Origin: Baffinella frigidus
Taxonomy: Eukaryota; Cryptophyceae; Cryptomonadales; Baffinellaceae
Direction of reading: 5' to 3'
Length of the DNA stretch: 17,154 nt
Assembly: GCA_026770585.1 (NCBI GenBank)
Contig: MU646731.1
Span: 56,813 to 73,966, forward strand
The notes under the pieces were generated by a model. That model was not told the DNA's origin. It did not search any database and worked only from the letters and a program-made list of their open reading frames with translations. A program made the translations under genes and the position numbers. Within the stretch, counting starts at the first letter, position 1; every line of letters begins with the position of its first letter. Positions 1-6,821 of the stretch are shown piece after piece.

Positions 1-416
1 GCTCTCTGTGCGCGCGCCGTTTTCACCCTGGCTCTTCGCCAGGTACGGGAGAGGCGTGTGCGCGCAGTGCCGCTGGGATGCGTCGGTGCAGCGCGGAGAG
101 GTGTCCACCCGCCTCTCCGTCGCGCCAGGCTGCTGGATGCCGTCGTTGCGCTGCGGGGGGGTGTGGGGGGGTGCTGCGGGCGCGTCGGAACTGTCTGCGG
201 CCAGGGAGATCCCAGGTCAGTGTGTTGCTTTACAAAAACATCCGCACCCTCTCTCTTTCTTTCTCTCTCTCTCTCTTTAGAAAGCAAGGCCAGACAGCTT
301 TAGAAAGCAAGGCGAGACAGTACCATCGGAGGAGGATGCAAGGGAGGACCGTCAGAGCAGTACGCACGACAGTCAGGCCGGAGGAGGATGCAAGGAAGTA
401 CCTTCGGACCAATACC
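1..416. other. no gene seen; pyrimidine tract and duplicated exon-junction fragments
   Basis: Bases 1-240 are GC-rich with no supported exon. A CT-rich simple repeat runs about 248-286. At 319-350 and 374-405 lie two copies of a motif GGAGGAGGATGCAAGG, each next to a version of the GGACCGTC junction found at the end of the exon at 452-569. Confidence 0.5.
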
Positions 417-3400
417 CTACACCCTACACCCGAAAACCCGCAAGGGAGGACCGTCGGAGTCGGAGTCGAAGATGTGCTCCTCGGCGCGATCGCGAGCCTG
501 GTGCCACTTCCAGTGCGCCAGCCGCTCCTCGATCGTCGCTTGCACTTTCGGCTCCAGATCCTCCGCCACCTTTTCTCGGGGAGAGCGACTTTACTCTGGA
601 GCAACTTTTCTCGCGCAGAGCGACTTACTCCCACCAGCCCTCCAAAGCAGACCAAATCAATCATGTGGCTCGAGCCATTTTCCGTCTGGAGCCGAATTCG
701 GAGGAATGGCTCAAAATTCCACCTGCAATCCAACGCCAGATTCTTGATTTGGTCCACTTCAGAAGGCTAGTGGTCTGGAGCAACTCAACGGCACCGGTGC
801 CTGTCCAGCCGGCTTATAGTATGCGAATCTGACCTGTGACGCGTGGAGCGATTTTCGCCCCCCCCCTCTTCGTGTGCCAAAACGTAGTTGCGAACATGGC
901 TCAGCGGGCACGCGTGGCGCGTGTCGAGGTCCAGAATGGATCCGTGGGCCATAGGTCCAGAATGGATTCTTGGGATATGAGTGTTGGGCTAGCGCTCCCG
1001 ATTTTTCATTCCAACTCGCTTCTGAGAGGACGAGGCATGCCGGGGGTTGATTTCATCCTGGGTAGTATTTCTGAGAAATACGATCCTGGCAACGAAAATT
1101 ACTACACACCGGAAATTTTCAGTCACGTCCGTGTAGTAATTTTCGTTGCAAATCGAATCGGAGATCCCCGAAATCGTATTTCTCAGAAATACTCGCCGGG
1201 ATGAGATTGGGGGTCCGTCACCACCCGCTGGACTACGAACCTTTCATCAAAAGTCAACTTACCTGAAGTCAATTAACTTGTTAAGGGGGTTTCTAATGTA
1301 AATTGGTCACGTAACACCCCGGAATCCGGGGTCGACGAAACCCTCGTAGCCCACAGAGTGGTAAGGCGCATGGAATCGCTCAACGTAAGGCTTGAGCGAT
1401 ATACATAAAAAGAAGGAGACGATTTGTGATGGGTACTCACGCGCGAAAACGTCTGCATCAGATCCTGCTTCAGCTCCTCGACCTCCCCCATTGTCTCCAA
1501 CGCCTCCTCGTGGTTCTCTTCCTGCTCCACCCAGGATTGGTGGGGGGGTTATTTGATTTAATTAGGACCCATAAGTAAAATTTCCTATGCCATAGTAATT
1601 TCTCCTATGCCTCCAGCGCCTCCTCCTGGTTCTCTTCCCAGTGTAGGGTTTGGGGTTTGGGGTTTGGGGTTTGGGGTTTGGGGTTTGTGGTTTGGGGTTT
1701 GGGGTTTGGGGTTTGGGGTTTGGGATTTGGGGTTCGGGGCTTGGGGTTTGAAGTTTCGGTTTTAGGGTTTATTAGGGTTCAGGGTTTGGGGTTGGGGTTT
1801 GGGGTTTATGGTTTATGGTTTATGGTTTATGGTTTATGGTTTATGGTTTATGGTTTATGGTTTATGGTTTGTTAGGGTTTTGGGTTTCGGGTTTCGGGTT
1901 TCGGGTTTCGAGAGGTAGGGCGCTGGACCTGGTCACCCGCAGCGCCGCGGAAGCCCATGTAGACTACCGGCAGCACCAGCGGGTACAGCAGAAACCCGAA
2001 TACTCTTTTAGGTTAAGGTTTTGACTACGGGTAGCACTAGCGGGTACAGCAGAAATCTAGATACACCTTTAGGGTTAAGGTTTAGACCACTGGCAGCACC
2101 AGCGGGTACAGCAGCAATCCAAATACACTTCTACTGCAGACTACTGGAAGCACTAGCGGGTACCATACATCCAACCACACGTTTCTGCTGTTGACTACGG
2201 GCAGCACTAGCGGGCAGAGCATAACTCCAAGTACACGTACAGGGTTAAGGTTTAGAGCTTAGGACCTGTACACCAGAAACACTTGGGGGTTGGCACAGAG
2301 TGGTGGACCTGGTCACCCGCGGCGCCGCGGAAGCCCATGTAGACTACCGGCAGCACCAGCGGGTACAGCAGAAACGCCTGCTCCAGACCATGCTCTAGTT
2401 AATATCGCAAACCCCGAAGACACGTCTGCAACATTTGATGCGCTTCATTGCGTGAGCGCCGAGTGTGGGGCGTGCACTCCACGCCCGCGCTTAGGGACAA
2501 CCCACGGGCAGCAACAGCGGGTAGAGCAGACACGCCTGCTCCGTGTCATGCACGTGTTCAGGGGTTTATTTTAGGATTCAAGGTTTAGGATTTAAGGTTG
2601 AGGGTGTAGGGTGTAGGGTGTAGGGTTAGGAAACGTCTTTCGTACCTAAAGGAAAGAATCACGGAAACGTCGTGCGTACCTGAAGGGCGAACTGGAGCTG
2701 TTGCGGGAGGCCGGAGCCCTGGAGCGCAGTCGCGAGGTCGTCGGCTCCATCGCTGGGATAACCCACCCCTAAGCTGAACGAGAAATTTGCCGGGGGATGG
2801 GAGGGCACGGAAGGAGATGTCTGTCTCAAGCGCGCACCTGAACGTAGAGATTTGATAGGGGAGGACATGGTACCTGAAGGGCGAACTGGAGCTGCTGCGG
2901 GAGGCCGGAGCCCTGCAGCGCCGTGGCAAGGTCGTCGGCTCCGTCGATCATTACCATCGGACCCTACACCAGCGCCGTAGGGTTTAGGTAGTGCGTTGAA
3001 ATTTAAGGTCCAGAGTTTGGTTCAGGGATTTGCTGTGAGGTTATAGGTTGGAATATGGGGCTGGAGTGAGACCGATGGCTCAAGCCGAAGAGAAATATGG
3101 GGGGCAAGGCTCGGGATGACCCCTAGCGGGGAGATGTGGGCTGTGCCGCCCGTGACAAATGAGTCGAGCTGAGTCAATAGTGGTGGGGCTCAAATGCCAA
3201 TAATGGTGGGGCTCAAATGCAAACAATCGTCGTTTGGTCGATCTTTGGCGCATTCTACCAACCTCAACCGAACCTCAAAGCGTCAAGAATCGAGGGGCGC
3301 TCGCCTTCCCAGCGTCCTGTATGAACTGAATAGGGAGCCGGCAGCGAAATGTGGGGCCGTTGGCTCAGACGATCGGTTGACGTGAAACATTGGGGTCACG

Positions 3401-5497
3401 GCTCGGATTCCCAGGGGGAGGGCGCTCGCCGGCTCAGATGTCGATGATGTGAAATATGGTGGTACGAACCCTGCCCGATTGGGTCATCGTCGTCTGGTCG
3501 ATCTCTGGCTCACTCTACGAACCTAAAACCCGAACCCCAACGCGTCAAGAATCGAGGGGACTTCGCCTTCCCGGCGTCCGGCTGGTCCAAGGACGGGGGC
3601 TCCTACTCGGGGTATGCGCTTCACTACAGCAGTGGTGGGGCGCTTGCCTTCCCGGCGTCCTGGATGAAGCGGCGGAGCCCGATGGTCCGCTGGGGCTGCC
3701 GCGCCAACAGTGACCTTGCCGGGGGGGGGGTCGAGGGGTTATTGCTCAGGGTTGGGGGTAACACGGGAACGCCGAGGTCCTGCTCCTGTTCCCGGGATCG
3801 CTTGGGCTGCCCCGCGCCATTAGGGGTAACTGGGGACACGGGGAAACACGGCCACACCTCGGTTCTGAGCTGATAGGCAGAGGCCAGTCTCAGGCTGCCG
3901 CGCCATCAGTGATCTTGCCGGGGGGGGGGTCGAGGGGTTACTGCGGATACTGGGAAACACATAGAGACCTGCCAGGTACCGCGGTTCTGAGCTGATAGGC
4001 AGATGCCCATCTCAGGATCGATGGGTTAGTGGGGTTATGACGTGGGACGGGCGCCAACAGAGACCTTGCCGGGGGGTGGGGGGTCGAGGGGTTATTGCTC
4101 AGGGTTGCGGGTAACACGGAACGCGGAGGGAGCGTCGGCAATCGACCTCCCCCCTCTACACTTCACACATACACCACGCTCCCCCGCGTGCATCAATCAA
4201 TCAAAAAAATCGGAATACACCTGGGATTGGCCACGATCACACCACTTGACGTGCGTTGGAGGGGGGGGTAGGGTACAGTCACCCTAGGAGGGTAGGAGGA
4301 GGGTAGGAGGAGGGTAGGAGGAGGGTAGGAGGAGGGTAGGAGGAGGGTAGGAGGAGGGTACCGCGCCATGGACAGCCAGTTGAGGGGATTCATGACAGAG
4401 CCGGCTGTCTTGAAGAAGAAGTTCTCCTGGATCAGCCGCCGCGCCACCTGTGTTGGTGTTCTCATCGTTGGACTTGGACATACGTGAATGGGGTAACTGC
4501 CTGAAAATGGGGTAGTTAGGCCTACGGCATTGCCTAGGACCTCCTACCGTAGGCCGAGACTTTTTGGTCCTAGGATCCCTCGGCCTACGGTAGGAGGTCC
4601 TAGGCAATGCCGTATGCCTAACTACCCCATTTTCAGGCCGTTAGCCTATGAACGTGGACCAGCCTCTGGATGGTTCCAAGTTTGCGCCAGCCAGAGGCGG
4701 TCCTCTCACACTCACCACCGCAGGTGGCGAGTGTGAGGGTTCACGTTCGACGCACGGCACGGAATCCACACAAGTCTGTGAGAGGACCGCCCTGCGTAGC
4801 CAACTCTTGCGCCTCAAGGAGCAACATCACCACCGCGCTTCGTTAGATTCATGCAGCGCGTCGGAGGTGATGTTGCCACCTGCGGTGGAGTTCACGTTCC
4901 GACTCACGGCAGGGAATCCACACAAGTCTGCGAGAGACCGCCCAGCGCAGCCAACTCGTGCGCCTCAAGGAGCAACATCACCAACGCGCGTCGGAAGATT
5001 CATGCAGGAGGAGTTTGATAGAGCGGAGACAAAGCGCATGGTGAGCACACAGGGGATGGGTGCAGACGCACCGCCTCGCTCTCGAACAGGTTCTTCTCCA
5101 CTCGATACTCCCCATTTGCGAGAATCTCCCCCGACGGGAAACTGGGCAACGGGAGCCCCTGCCGAGCCCCTGCAGCGGACACTGCGCCCAGGCTGCTTGC
5201 TGATGGGTGCTGGTGCTCCTGTCGAAGATCGGATTCTGCTTCGCCCCCGCCACCTCTGCATGTCCCGAGGTCCAGTGCGGGTGCGCATGTCGTATCGGCG
5301 CGTGAAATCTCAGGGTATGTCGCTCGCAGCTCCCCTGATGAGGCCGCCGCGAAGGGTCTCCGAATGGCAGGACCCTGCATCCTGGACAAGGTCTGGGAGG
5401 GGTGTGTGGAGCTGTGGCTGGGGAGCCCAGCGGCGGAGTGCGCCAGGAGCAGACACCATACGGCGGCCAGCCACGCTGTTGCACCACGTCCAGGCAT
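417..5497 (-). CDS. multi-exon gene of unknown function, presequence plus membrane/helical protein
   Basis: I do not recognise the family. Proposed exons in transcription order are 5072-5497, 4362-4447, 2680-2752, 2309-2377, 1441-1521 and 452-569. Each has plausible AG/GT borders and the phases agree at every junction (0/0, 2/1, 0/0, 0/0, 0/0). The chain gives about 284 residues: a signal-peptide leader, a variable Ala/Ser/Arg-rich stretch, a motif PLNWLSMAR, a helix DGADDLATALQ, a hydrophobic run AFLLYPLVLPVVYMGF, then an acidic helical tail ending in DSDSD. This suggests a protein sent through the secretory route, perhaps to a complex plastid, with one membrane segment; that is inference. 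Introns carry repeats and decayed exon copies. The 3' end is open: either a stop at 417-419 or a donor at 450-451 leading out of the window. Another candidate exon (4908-4992) does not fit the simplest phase chain. Confidence 0.5.
452..569 (-). CDS. last visible exon, helix plus acidic DSDSD tail
   Basis: The acceptor GAGAAAAG precedes GTGGCGGAG. The exon reads VAEDLEPKVQATIEERLAHW, KWHQARDRAEEHIF and DSDSD. The end is uncertain. A GTCCTC donor at 450-451 is supported by two downstream copies of the same junction (about 327-345 and 375-400). If it is not used, the frame runs to a TAG at 417-419 inside a telomere-like repeat. In the first case the gene continues beyond the left edge of the window. 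Confidence 0.45.
631..773. mobile_element. palindromic MITE-like element, CCACCAGCCCTCC family, copy 1
   Basis: The ends CCACCAGCCCTCCAAAGCAG and CTTCAGAAGGCTAGTGG are inverted, each with GACCAAATC or its complement next in. The middle forms a second hairpin (GAGCCATT/AATGGCTC). The same ends recur at 15661-15799. An 11-bp motif CTGGAGCAACT occurs on both sides of the element (595 and 775). No protein is encoded. Confidence 0.65.
1053..1204. mobile_element. palindromic MITE-like element, TCATCCYGG...CCGGGATGA family, with a nested insert
   Basis: The arms TAGTATTTCTGAGAAATACG and CGTATTTCTCAGAAATACTC are near-perfect inverted repeats. The element is related end to end with the one at 16956-17122 (CGTATTC...GAATACNCGGCGGGAT). 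Its centre holds a different palindrome at 1089-1149. Confidence 0.65.
1089..1149. mobile_element. nested 61-bp palindrome, GCAACGAAAATTACTACAC ends
   Basis: The left arm GCAACGAAAATTACTACAC and right arm GTGTAGTAATTTTCGTTGC are exact complements. The same palindrome stands alone at 8663-8732, so it is probably an independent element inserted into the larger one here. Confidence 0.6.
1230..1320 (+). repeat. dispersed repeat, first copy (inverted partner at 16601-16687)
   Basis: The repeat begins GGACTACGAACCTTTCATC, continues AAAAGTCAACTT and ends TTGGTCACGTAACACCC. The partner 15 kb away is in the opposite orientation with the same blocks and a divergent centre. It lies 25 bp from the preceding palindromic element. 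Confidence 0.6.
1441..1521 (-). CDS. internal exon, acidic coiled-coil-like helix
   Basis: The exon is 81 bp, phase 0 at both ends. The acceptor GGAGCAG precedes GAAGAGAAC and a strong GTGAGT donor follows TTTTCGCGC. It encodes EENHEEALETMGEVEELKQD then LMQTFSR, a charged amphipathic helix. Joined to the exon at 569 it continues as VAEDLEPKVQATIEER without a break in helical character. A 36-bp copy of the exon start lies upstream at 1606-1641. Confidence 0.55.
1606..1641 (-). pseudogene. relic of the start of the exon at 1441-1521
   Basis: On minus this reads GAAGAGAACCAGGAGGAGGC then a TAG in frame. It corresponds to EENQEEALEA against EENHEEALET of the real exon. It sits upstream of the exon in transcription order and lacks an acceptor. 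Confidence 0.5.
1642..1920. repeat. telomere-like minisatellite, (GGGTTTG)n then (GTTTATG)n
   Basis: There are about ten units of GGGTTTG with variants, then TTTAGGG-like spacers, eight units of TTTATGG and TTTCGGG units. Long open frames here (GLGFGVW, MVYGLWF) come only from the 7-bp periodicity. Confidence 0.85.
1921..2575 (-). repeat. array of decayed copies of the YPLVLPVV exon
   Basis: Besides the intact exon at 2309-2377, copies of a ~30-bp core (ACCCGCTRGTGCTRCC on minus) start near 1962, 2023, 2085, 2139, 2193 and 2495. Spacings are about 61, 62, 54 and 54 bp, then about 150. Telomere-like AGGGTTAAGGTTTAGA fills several gaps. Most copies still translate to YPLVLPVV. Confidence 0.65.
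2309..2377 (-). CDS. internal exon, hydrophobic segment AFLLYPLVLPVVYMGF
   Basis: The exon is 69 bp between acceptor GAGCAG and donor GTCCAC, phase 0 at both ends, encoding AFLLYPLVLPVVYMGFRGAA then GDQ. The 15-residue apolar run is long enough to sit in a membrane if neighbours contribute. A near-complete copy at 1923-1996 keeps the exon end and donor but has lost the acceptor. Shorter copies occur at 2023, 2085, 2139, 2193 and 2495. The plus-strand reading (DYRQHQRVQQ) was considered and set aside. Confidence 0.5.
2576..2634. repeat. short telomere-like tract
   Basis: TTTAGGATTTAAGG followed by four units of GGTGTAG. Confidence 0.7.
2680..2752 (-). CDS. internal exon, DGADDLATALQ helix
   Basis: The exon lies between acceptor CCCAG and donor GTACGC. 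It is 73 bp: one nucleotide plus 24 codons, encoding DGADDLATALQGSGLPQQLQ and FALQ. A second copy at 2870-2945 encodes the same 24 residues with only silent changes in the last third and keeps a GTACCA donor, but the acceptor side differs. The opposite-strand reading (YLKGELELLREAGALQ) also looks helical. I prefer minus because splice sites and phases agree with the neighbouring exons. Confidence 0.5.
3203..3690 (-). repeat. tandem module, minus-strand reading FIQDAGKASAP
   Basis: A ~95-bp block at 3228-3325 is repeated at 3481-3580 (shared TCGTCGTYTGGTCGATCT and GCGTCAAGAATCGAGGGG), and its last part again at 3636-3668. On minus the copies read FIQDAGKASAPRF, DAGKAKSPRF and RRFIQDAGKASAPPLL. 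The last begins after a CCCCAG acceptor and could be an exon ending at GTAGTG, but its start phase does not match the exon at 4362. On plus, 3547-3627 reads NRGDFAFPASGWSKDGGSYS and could be mistaken for a MORN unit. Coding status is undecided. Confidence 0.4.
3701..4125. repeat. three-copy tandem repeat with G-runs
   Basis: Copies begin at 3701, 3900 and 4051 with CGCCAACAGTGACCTTGCCG or close variants, a run of 6-10 G, then TCGAGGGGTTAYTGC. A second shared block, GGTTCTGAGCTGATAGGCAG, occurs at 3860 and 3982. No exon is supported; it lies within the large intron between the exons at 4362 and 2752. Confidence 0.6.
4281..4360. repeat. 12-bp microsatellite GGAGGGTAGGAG
   Basis: About six to seven near-perfect units. 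On minus they follow the donor at 4361 directly, so the intron starts inside the array. Confidence 0.85.
4362..4447 (-). CDS. internal exon, PLNWLSMAR motif
   Basis: The acceptor ACACAG precedes GTGGCGCGG. The exon reads VARRLIQENFFFKTAGSVMN then PLNWLSMA and ends in phase 2 at a GTACCC donor. The intron begins immediately with a (TACCCTCCTCC)n microsatellite. Start phase 0 fits the signal-peptide exon; end phase 2 fits the 1-nt overhang of the exon starting at 2752. The residue composition (FFF, NPLNWL) suggests a membrane-proximal region. Confidence 0.5.
4494..4643. mobile_element. palindromic MITE-like element, CCTGAAAA-GGGTAGTTA family, copy 1
   Basis: Nearly the whole 150 bp is one inverted repeat: TGAAAATGGGGTAGTTAGGC on the left, GCCTAACTACCCCATTTTCA on the right, with GGCCTACGG and CCTAGGACCTCCTACCGTAG inside each arm. 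A related copy lies at 15392-15545 and a left-half fragment at 8536-8610. Confidence 0.8.
4908..4992 (-). CDS. candidate exon encoding RALVMLLLEAHELAALGG
   Basis: Read on minus, this stretch encodes RALVMLLLEAHELAALGG followed by LSQTCVDSL and a strong GTGAGT donor at 4906-4907 (phase 2). A second copy at about 4758-4843 has the same residues up to AVVMLLLEAQELATQGG. It then has one extra C, which shifts the frame before its GTGCGT donor. The intact copy therefore looks functional and the other decayed. No convincing acceptor is visible, and an in-frame stop lies four codons upstream, so the 5' edge is unsettled. It could join the next exon only if an AG at about 4458 were used instead of the better one at 4448-4449. 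Confidence 0.3.
5072..5497 (-). CDS. first exon: signal peptide and N-terminal region of the unknown minus-strand gene
   Basis: The frame opens at ATG 5497 with MPGRGATAWLAAVWCLLLAH then SAAGLPS, a classic n-region, hydrophobic core and small-residue cleavage site. An upstream in-frame ATG at 5551 would bury the core, so 5497 is preferred. After the leader comes an Arg/Ser/Ala-rich segment with IRRPFAAASSGELRA, which could be a transit-type region, and the exon ends with GEILANGEYRVEKNLFESEA. A GTGCGT donor follows directly at 5071, in phase 0, matching the phase-0 start of the exon at 4447. The protein family is not recognised. Confidence 0.5.
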
Positions 5498-5595
5498 CGC
5501 CGCCCTCCTCGGGCACCGAGCCCCGGGATCCCCTATCCCGATTTCCTGCAACTTCGCCTTGGATGATGATGGGCCCGCCTCGGTGGCTTGTTCGC

Positions 5596-5633
5596 AGCTT
5601 TACATGTCTCTTTTAAAAAAGACATGCAAAGCT
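5596..5633. promoter_or_regulatory. hairpin with A/T centre upstream of the minus-strand gene
   Basis: AGCTTTACATGTCT and AGACATGCAAAGCT form a 14-bp stem with one mismatch around TCTTTTAAAA. It lies 100 bp upstream of the ATG at 5497. A promoter role is only a guess from position. Confidence 0.25.
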
Positions 5634-5639
5634 GTAAAG

Positions 5640-5775
5640 GATAAAGGCGCCGCTCGCCTCGCCAGGACTCTGCCTGCACAGCAGCCTACCTGAGCCTACA
5701 CGCAGGCTGCTTCAACATAGGCCTCCAGCGGAACAAACCTGCTGCGATGTACATTGGTAGTAATCAAGGTCTCTC
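5640..5775. other. intergenic, no supported gene
   Basis: On minus a short open stretch MYIAAGLFRWRPMLKQPA begins at 5752 and meets a GTAGGC at about 5687. I see no partner exon and do not call it a gene. Confidence 0.3.
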
Positions 5776-5777
5776 TA

Positions 5778-5896
5778 CAGGGGGGTACCTCTCTCATAAG
5801 AAACTGCCTCCTCCTAGGACCCTAGAGTAGGCCTATGCCTAGGGCCCTACGGTGGTCCTAGGGTGGGGGCAGTTTCTCATGAGCGAGGTAGCCCTG
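5778..5896. mobile_element. CAGGGGTACCTCGCTCATAAG MITE, copy 1, TA flanks
   Basis: Ends CAGGGGGGTACCTCTCTCAT and ATGAGCGAGGTAGCCCTG are inverted and bordered by TA on both sides. AAGAAACTGCC/GGCAGTTTCT follow inside. The core has CCTAGGACCCTAGAGTAGG. Confidence 0.8.
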
Positions 5897-6029
5897 TACA
5901 GAGAGAAGCAGACAGCATCTGCAAAACAGCCGACACGTGCATGCTACACCCTACACCCAACTCTCCCGGCTGTTCTAGACGGTGCTGTGCGGTCTCACAC
6001 CCCTCACGGTCCTCTGCGTTTTACGTGTA

Positions 6030-6145
6030 CAGAGGTACCTCGCTCATAAGGAACTAACCCCCCCCTAGGACCACCATAGGACCCTAGGCATGGTCCTGCT
6101 GTAGGGTCCTTGGGGGGTTGGTTTCTCATGAGCGAGGCACCCCTG
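6030..6145. mobile_element. CAGGGGTACCTCGCTCATAAG MITE, copy 2, TA flanks
   Basis: Left CAGAGGTACCTCGCTCATAA, right ATGAGCGAGGCACCCCTG, with TA on each side (6028-6029, 6146-6147). GGAACTAACCCC/GGGGTTGGTTTC arms lie inside. Confidence 0.8.
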
Positions 6146-6196
6146 TACACGCCCGAATCCTGAGCGCGCTCCCGCATGCGCGAGATCTGAAAAGTA

Positions 6197-6486
6197 CTGG
6201 GGTACCTCGCTCATCCCTTAAGTGGCGGGCGGGCGAATATTCGCCCTACGGTAGGGCCCTAGGACCTGCCTAGGCCTACGGTAGGGCCCTAGGACCTGCC
6301 TAGGCCTACGGTAGGGCCCTAGGACCTGCCTAGGCCTAGGGCGAATTAGGGCGAATATTCGCCCGCCCGCCACTTAAGGGATAAGCAACCGCCACCCCCT
6401 AGATGGGACCCTACAGTAGGGCCATGCCTAGGGCCCCATGGTGGTCCCAGGGGCGGGGGAAGTTTCTTATGAGCGAGGTACCCCTG
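6197..6486. mobile_element. CAGGGGTACCTCGCTCATAAG MITE, copy 3, split by another element
   Basis: The left end (TGGGGTACCTCGCTCAT) stops at 6214 and resumes at 6381 with ATAAGCAACCGCCACCCCCT. The right end is TTATGAGCGAGGTACCCCTG. The 166-bp insert is a complete palindrome of the CCCTTAAGTGGCG family. TA borders both outer ends. Confidence 0.85.
6215..6380. mobile_element. CCCTTAAGTGGCG palindrome, copy 1, nested, AT target duplication
   Basis: Left CCCTTAAGTGGCGGGCGGGC and right GCCCGCCCGCCACTTAAGGG are perfect complements, extended by GAATATTCGCCC. AT stands at both junctions (6213-6214 and 6381-6382) while the interrupted host copy needs only one AT. The centre holds a 30-bp unit three times (about 6244-6333). 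Confidence 0.85.
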
Positions 6487-6631
6487 TAATGCAACCAACC
6501 GTATTTCTACATACACCGCAGCCCCCGGCGTACAGCGACACCCCTTAAACTGGGCGCGGGATCAACGCCCATGGACACACGACGCGAGCCAGCAACCAAC
6601 ACCTCTTTTACATACACCTCAGCCCCCGGCA
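6487..6631. repeat. ~100-bp tandem duplication
   Basis: GCAACCAAC...TACATACACCGCAGCCC then CCGGCGTACAGC (6491-6534) recurs as GCAACCAAC...TACATACACCTCAGCCC then CCGGCATACAG (6591-6636). The second copy is interrupted at its TA by the MITE at 6634. No gene seen. Confidence 0.65.
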
Positions 6632-6633
6632 TA

Positions 6634-6751
6634 CAGGGGTACCTCGCTCACAAGAAAGCGGCTCCCCCTAGGATCCTACAGTAGGCCCATGCCTAGGGCC
6701 CTATGGCGGTCCTAGGGGGGAGCGCGCTTTCTTATGAGCGAGGTACCCTTG
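6634..6751. mobile_element. CAGGGGTACCTCGCTCATAAG MITE, copy 4, TA flanks
   Basis: Left CAGGGGTACCTCGCTCACAA, right TTATGAGCGAGGTACCCTTG, TA at 6632-6633 and 6752-6753. The target is the GGCRTACAGC stretch present uninterrupted at 6526-6534. Confidence 0.85.
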
Positions 6752-6775
6752 TACAGCTATCACACACGCTGAATC

Positions 6776-6821
6776 CTACACTCGCGACTTTGCCGCACGA
6801 TGTAGGTGGTGCGCCTTCCCC
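6776..6821 (-). CDS. possible last exon of the second unknown gene
   Basis: The acceptor CATTTTGCGCAG has a good pyrimidine run. A 1-nt start fits the phase-2 donor at 7692. The frame reads GKAHHLHRAAKSRV and stops at TAG 6776-6778. It is very short and unsupported by family resemblance. Confidence 0.22.

Noticed and set aside
1657-2024. Open frames of GLGFGVW and MVYGLWF repeats
   Set aside because: They are translations of 7-bp telomere-like units. The period gives stop-free frames by composition alone.
1962-2400. Plus-strand peptide DYRQHQRVQQKRLLQ as an exon
   Set aside because: The minus reading has proper acceptor and donor, a membrane-like segment and phases matching the neighbours.
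2684-2950. Plus-strand helix YLKGELELLREAGALQ
   Set aside because: Attractive, but splice borders and phase support the minus exon on the same bases.
4648-5616. 322-residue plus-strand open frame
   Set aside because: It spans a duplicated minus exon and the minus signal-peptide exon. Composition is unconvincing and there is no family resemblance.
6197-6486. CRISPR array or rRNA/tRNA genes
   Set aside because: Repeats here are palindromic elements with unequal spacing and no spacers. I found no tRNA cloverleaf or rRNA-like stretch in the window.
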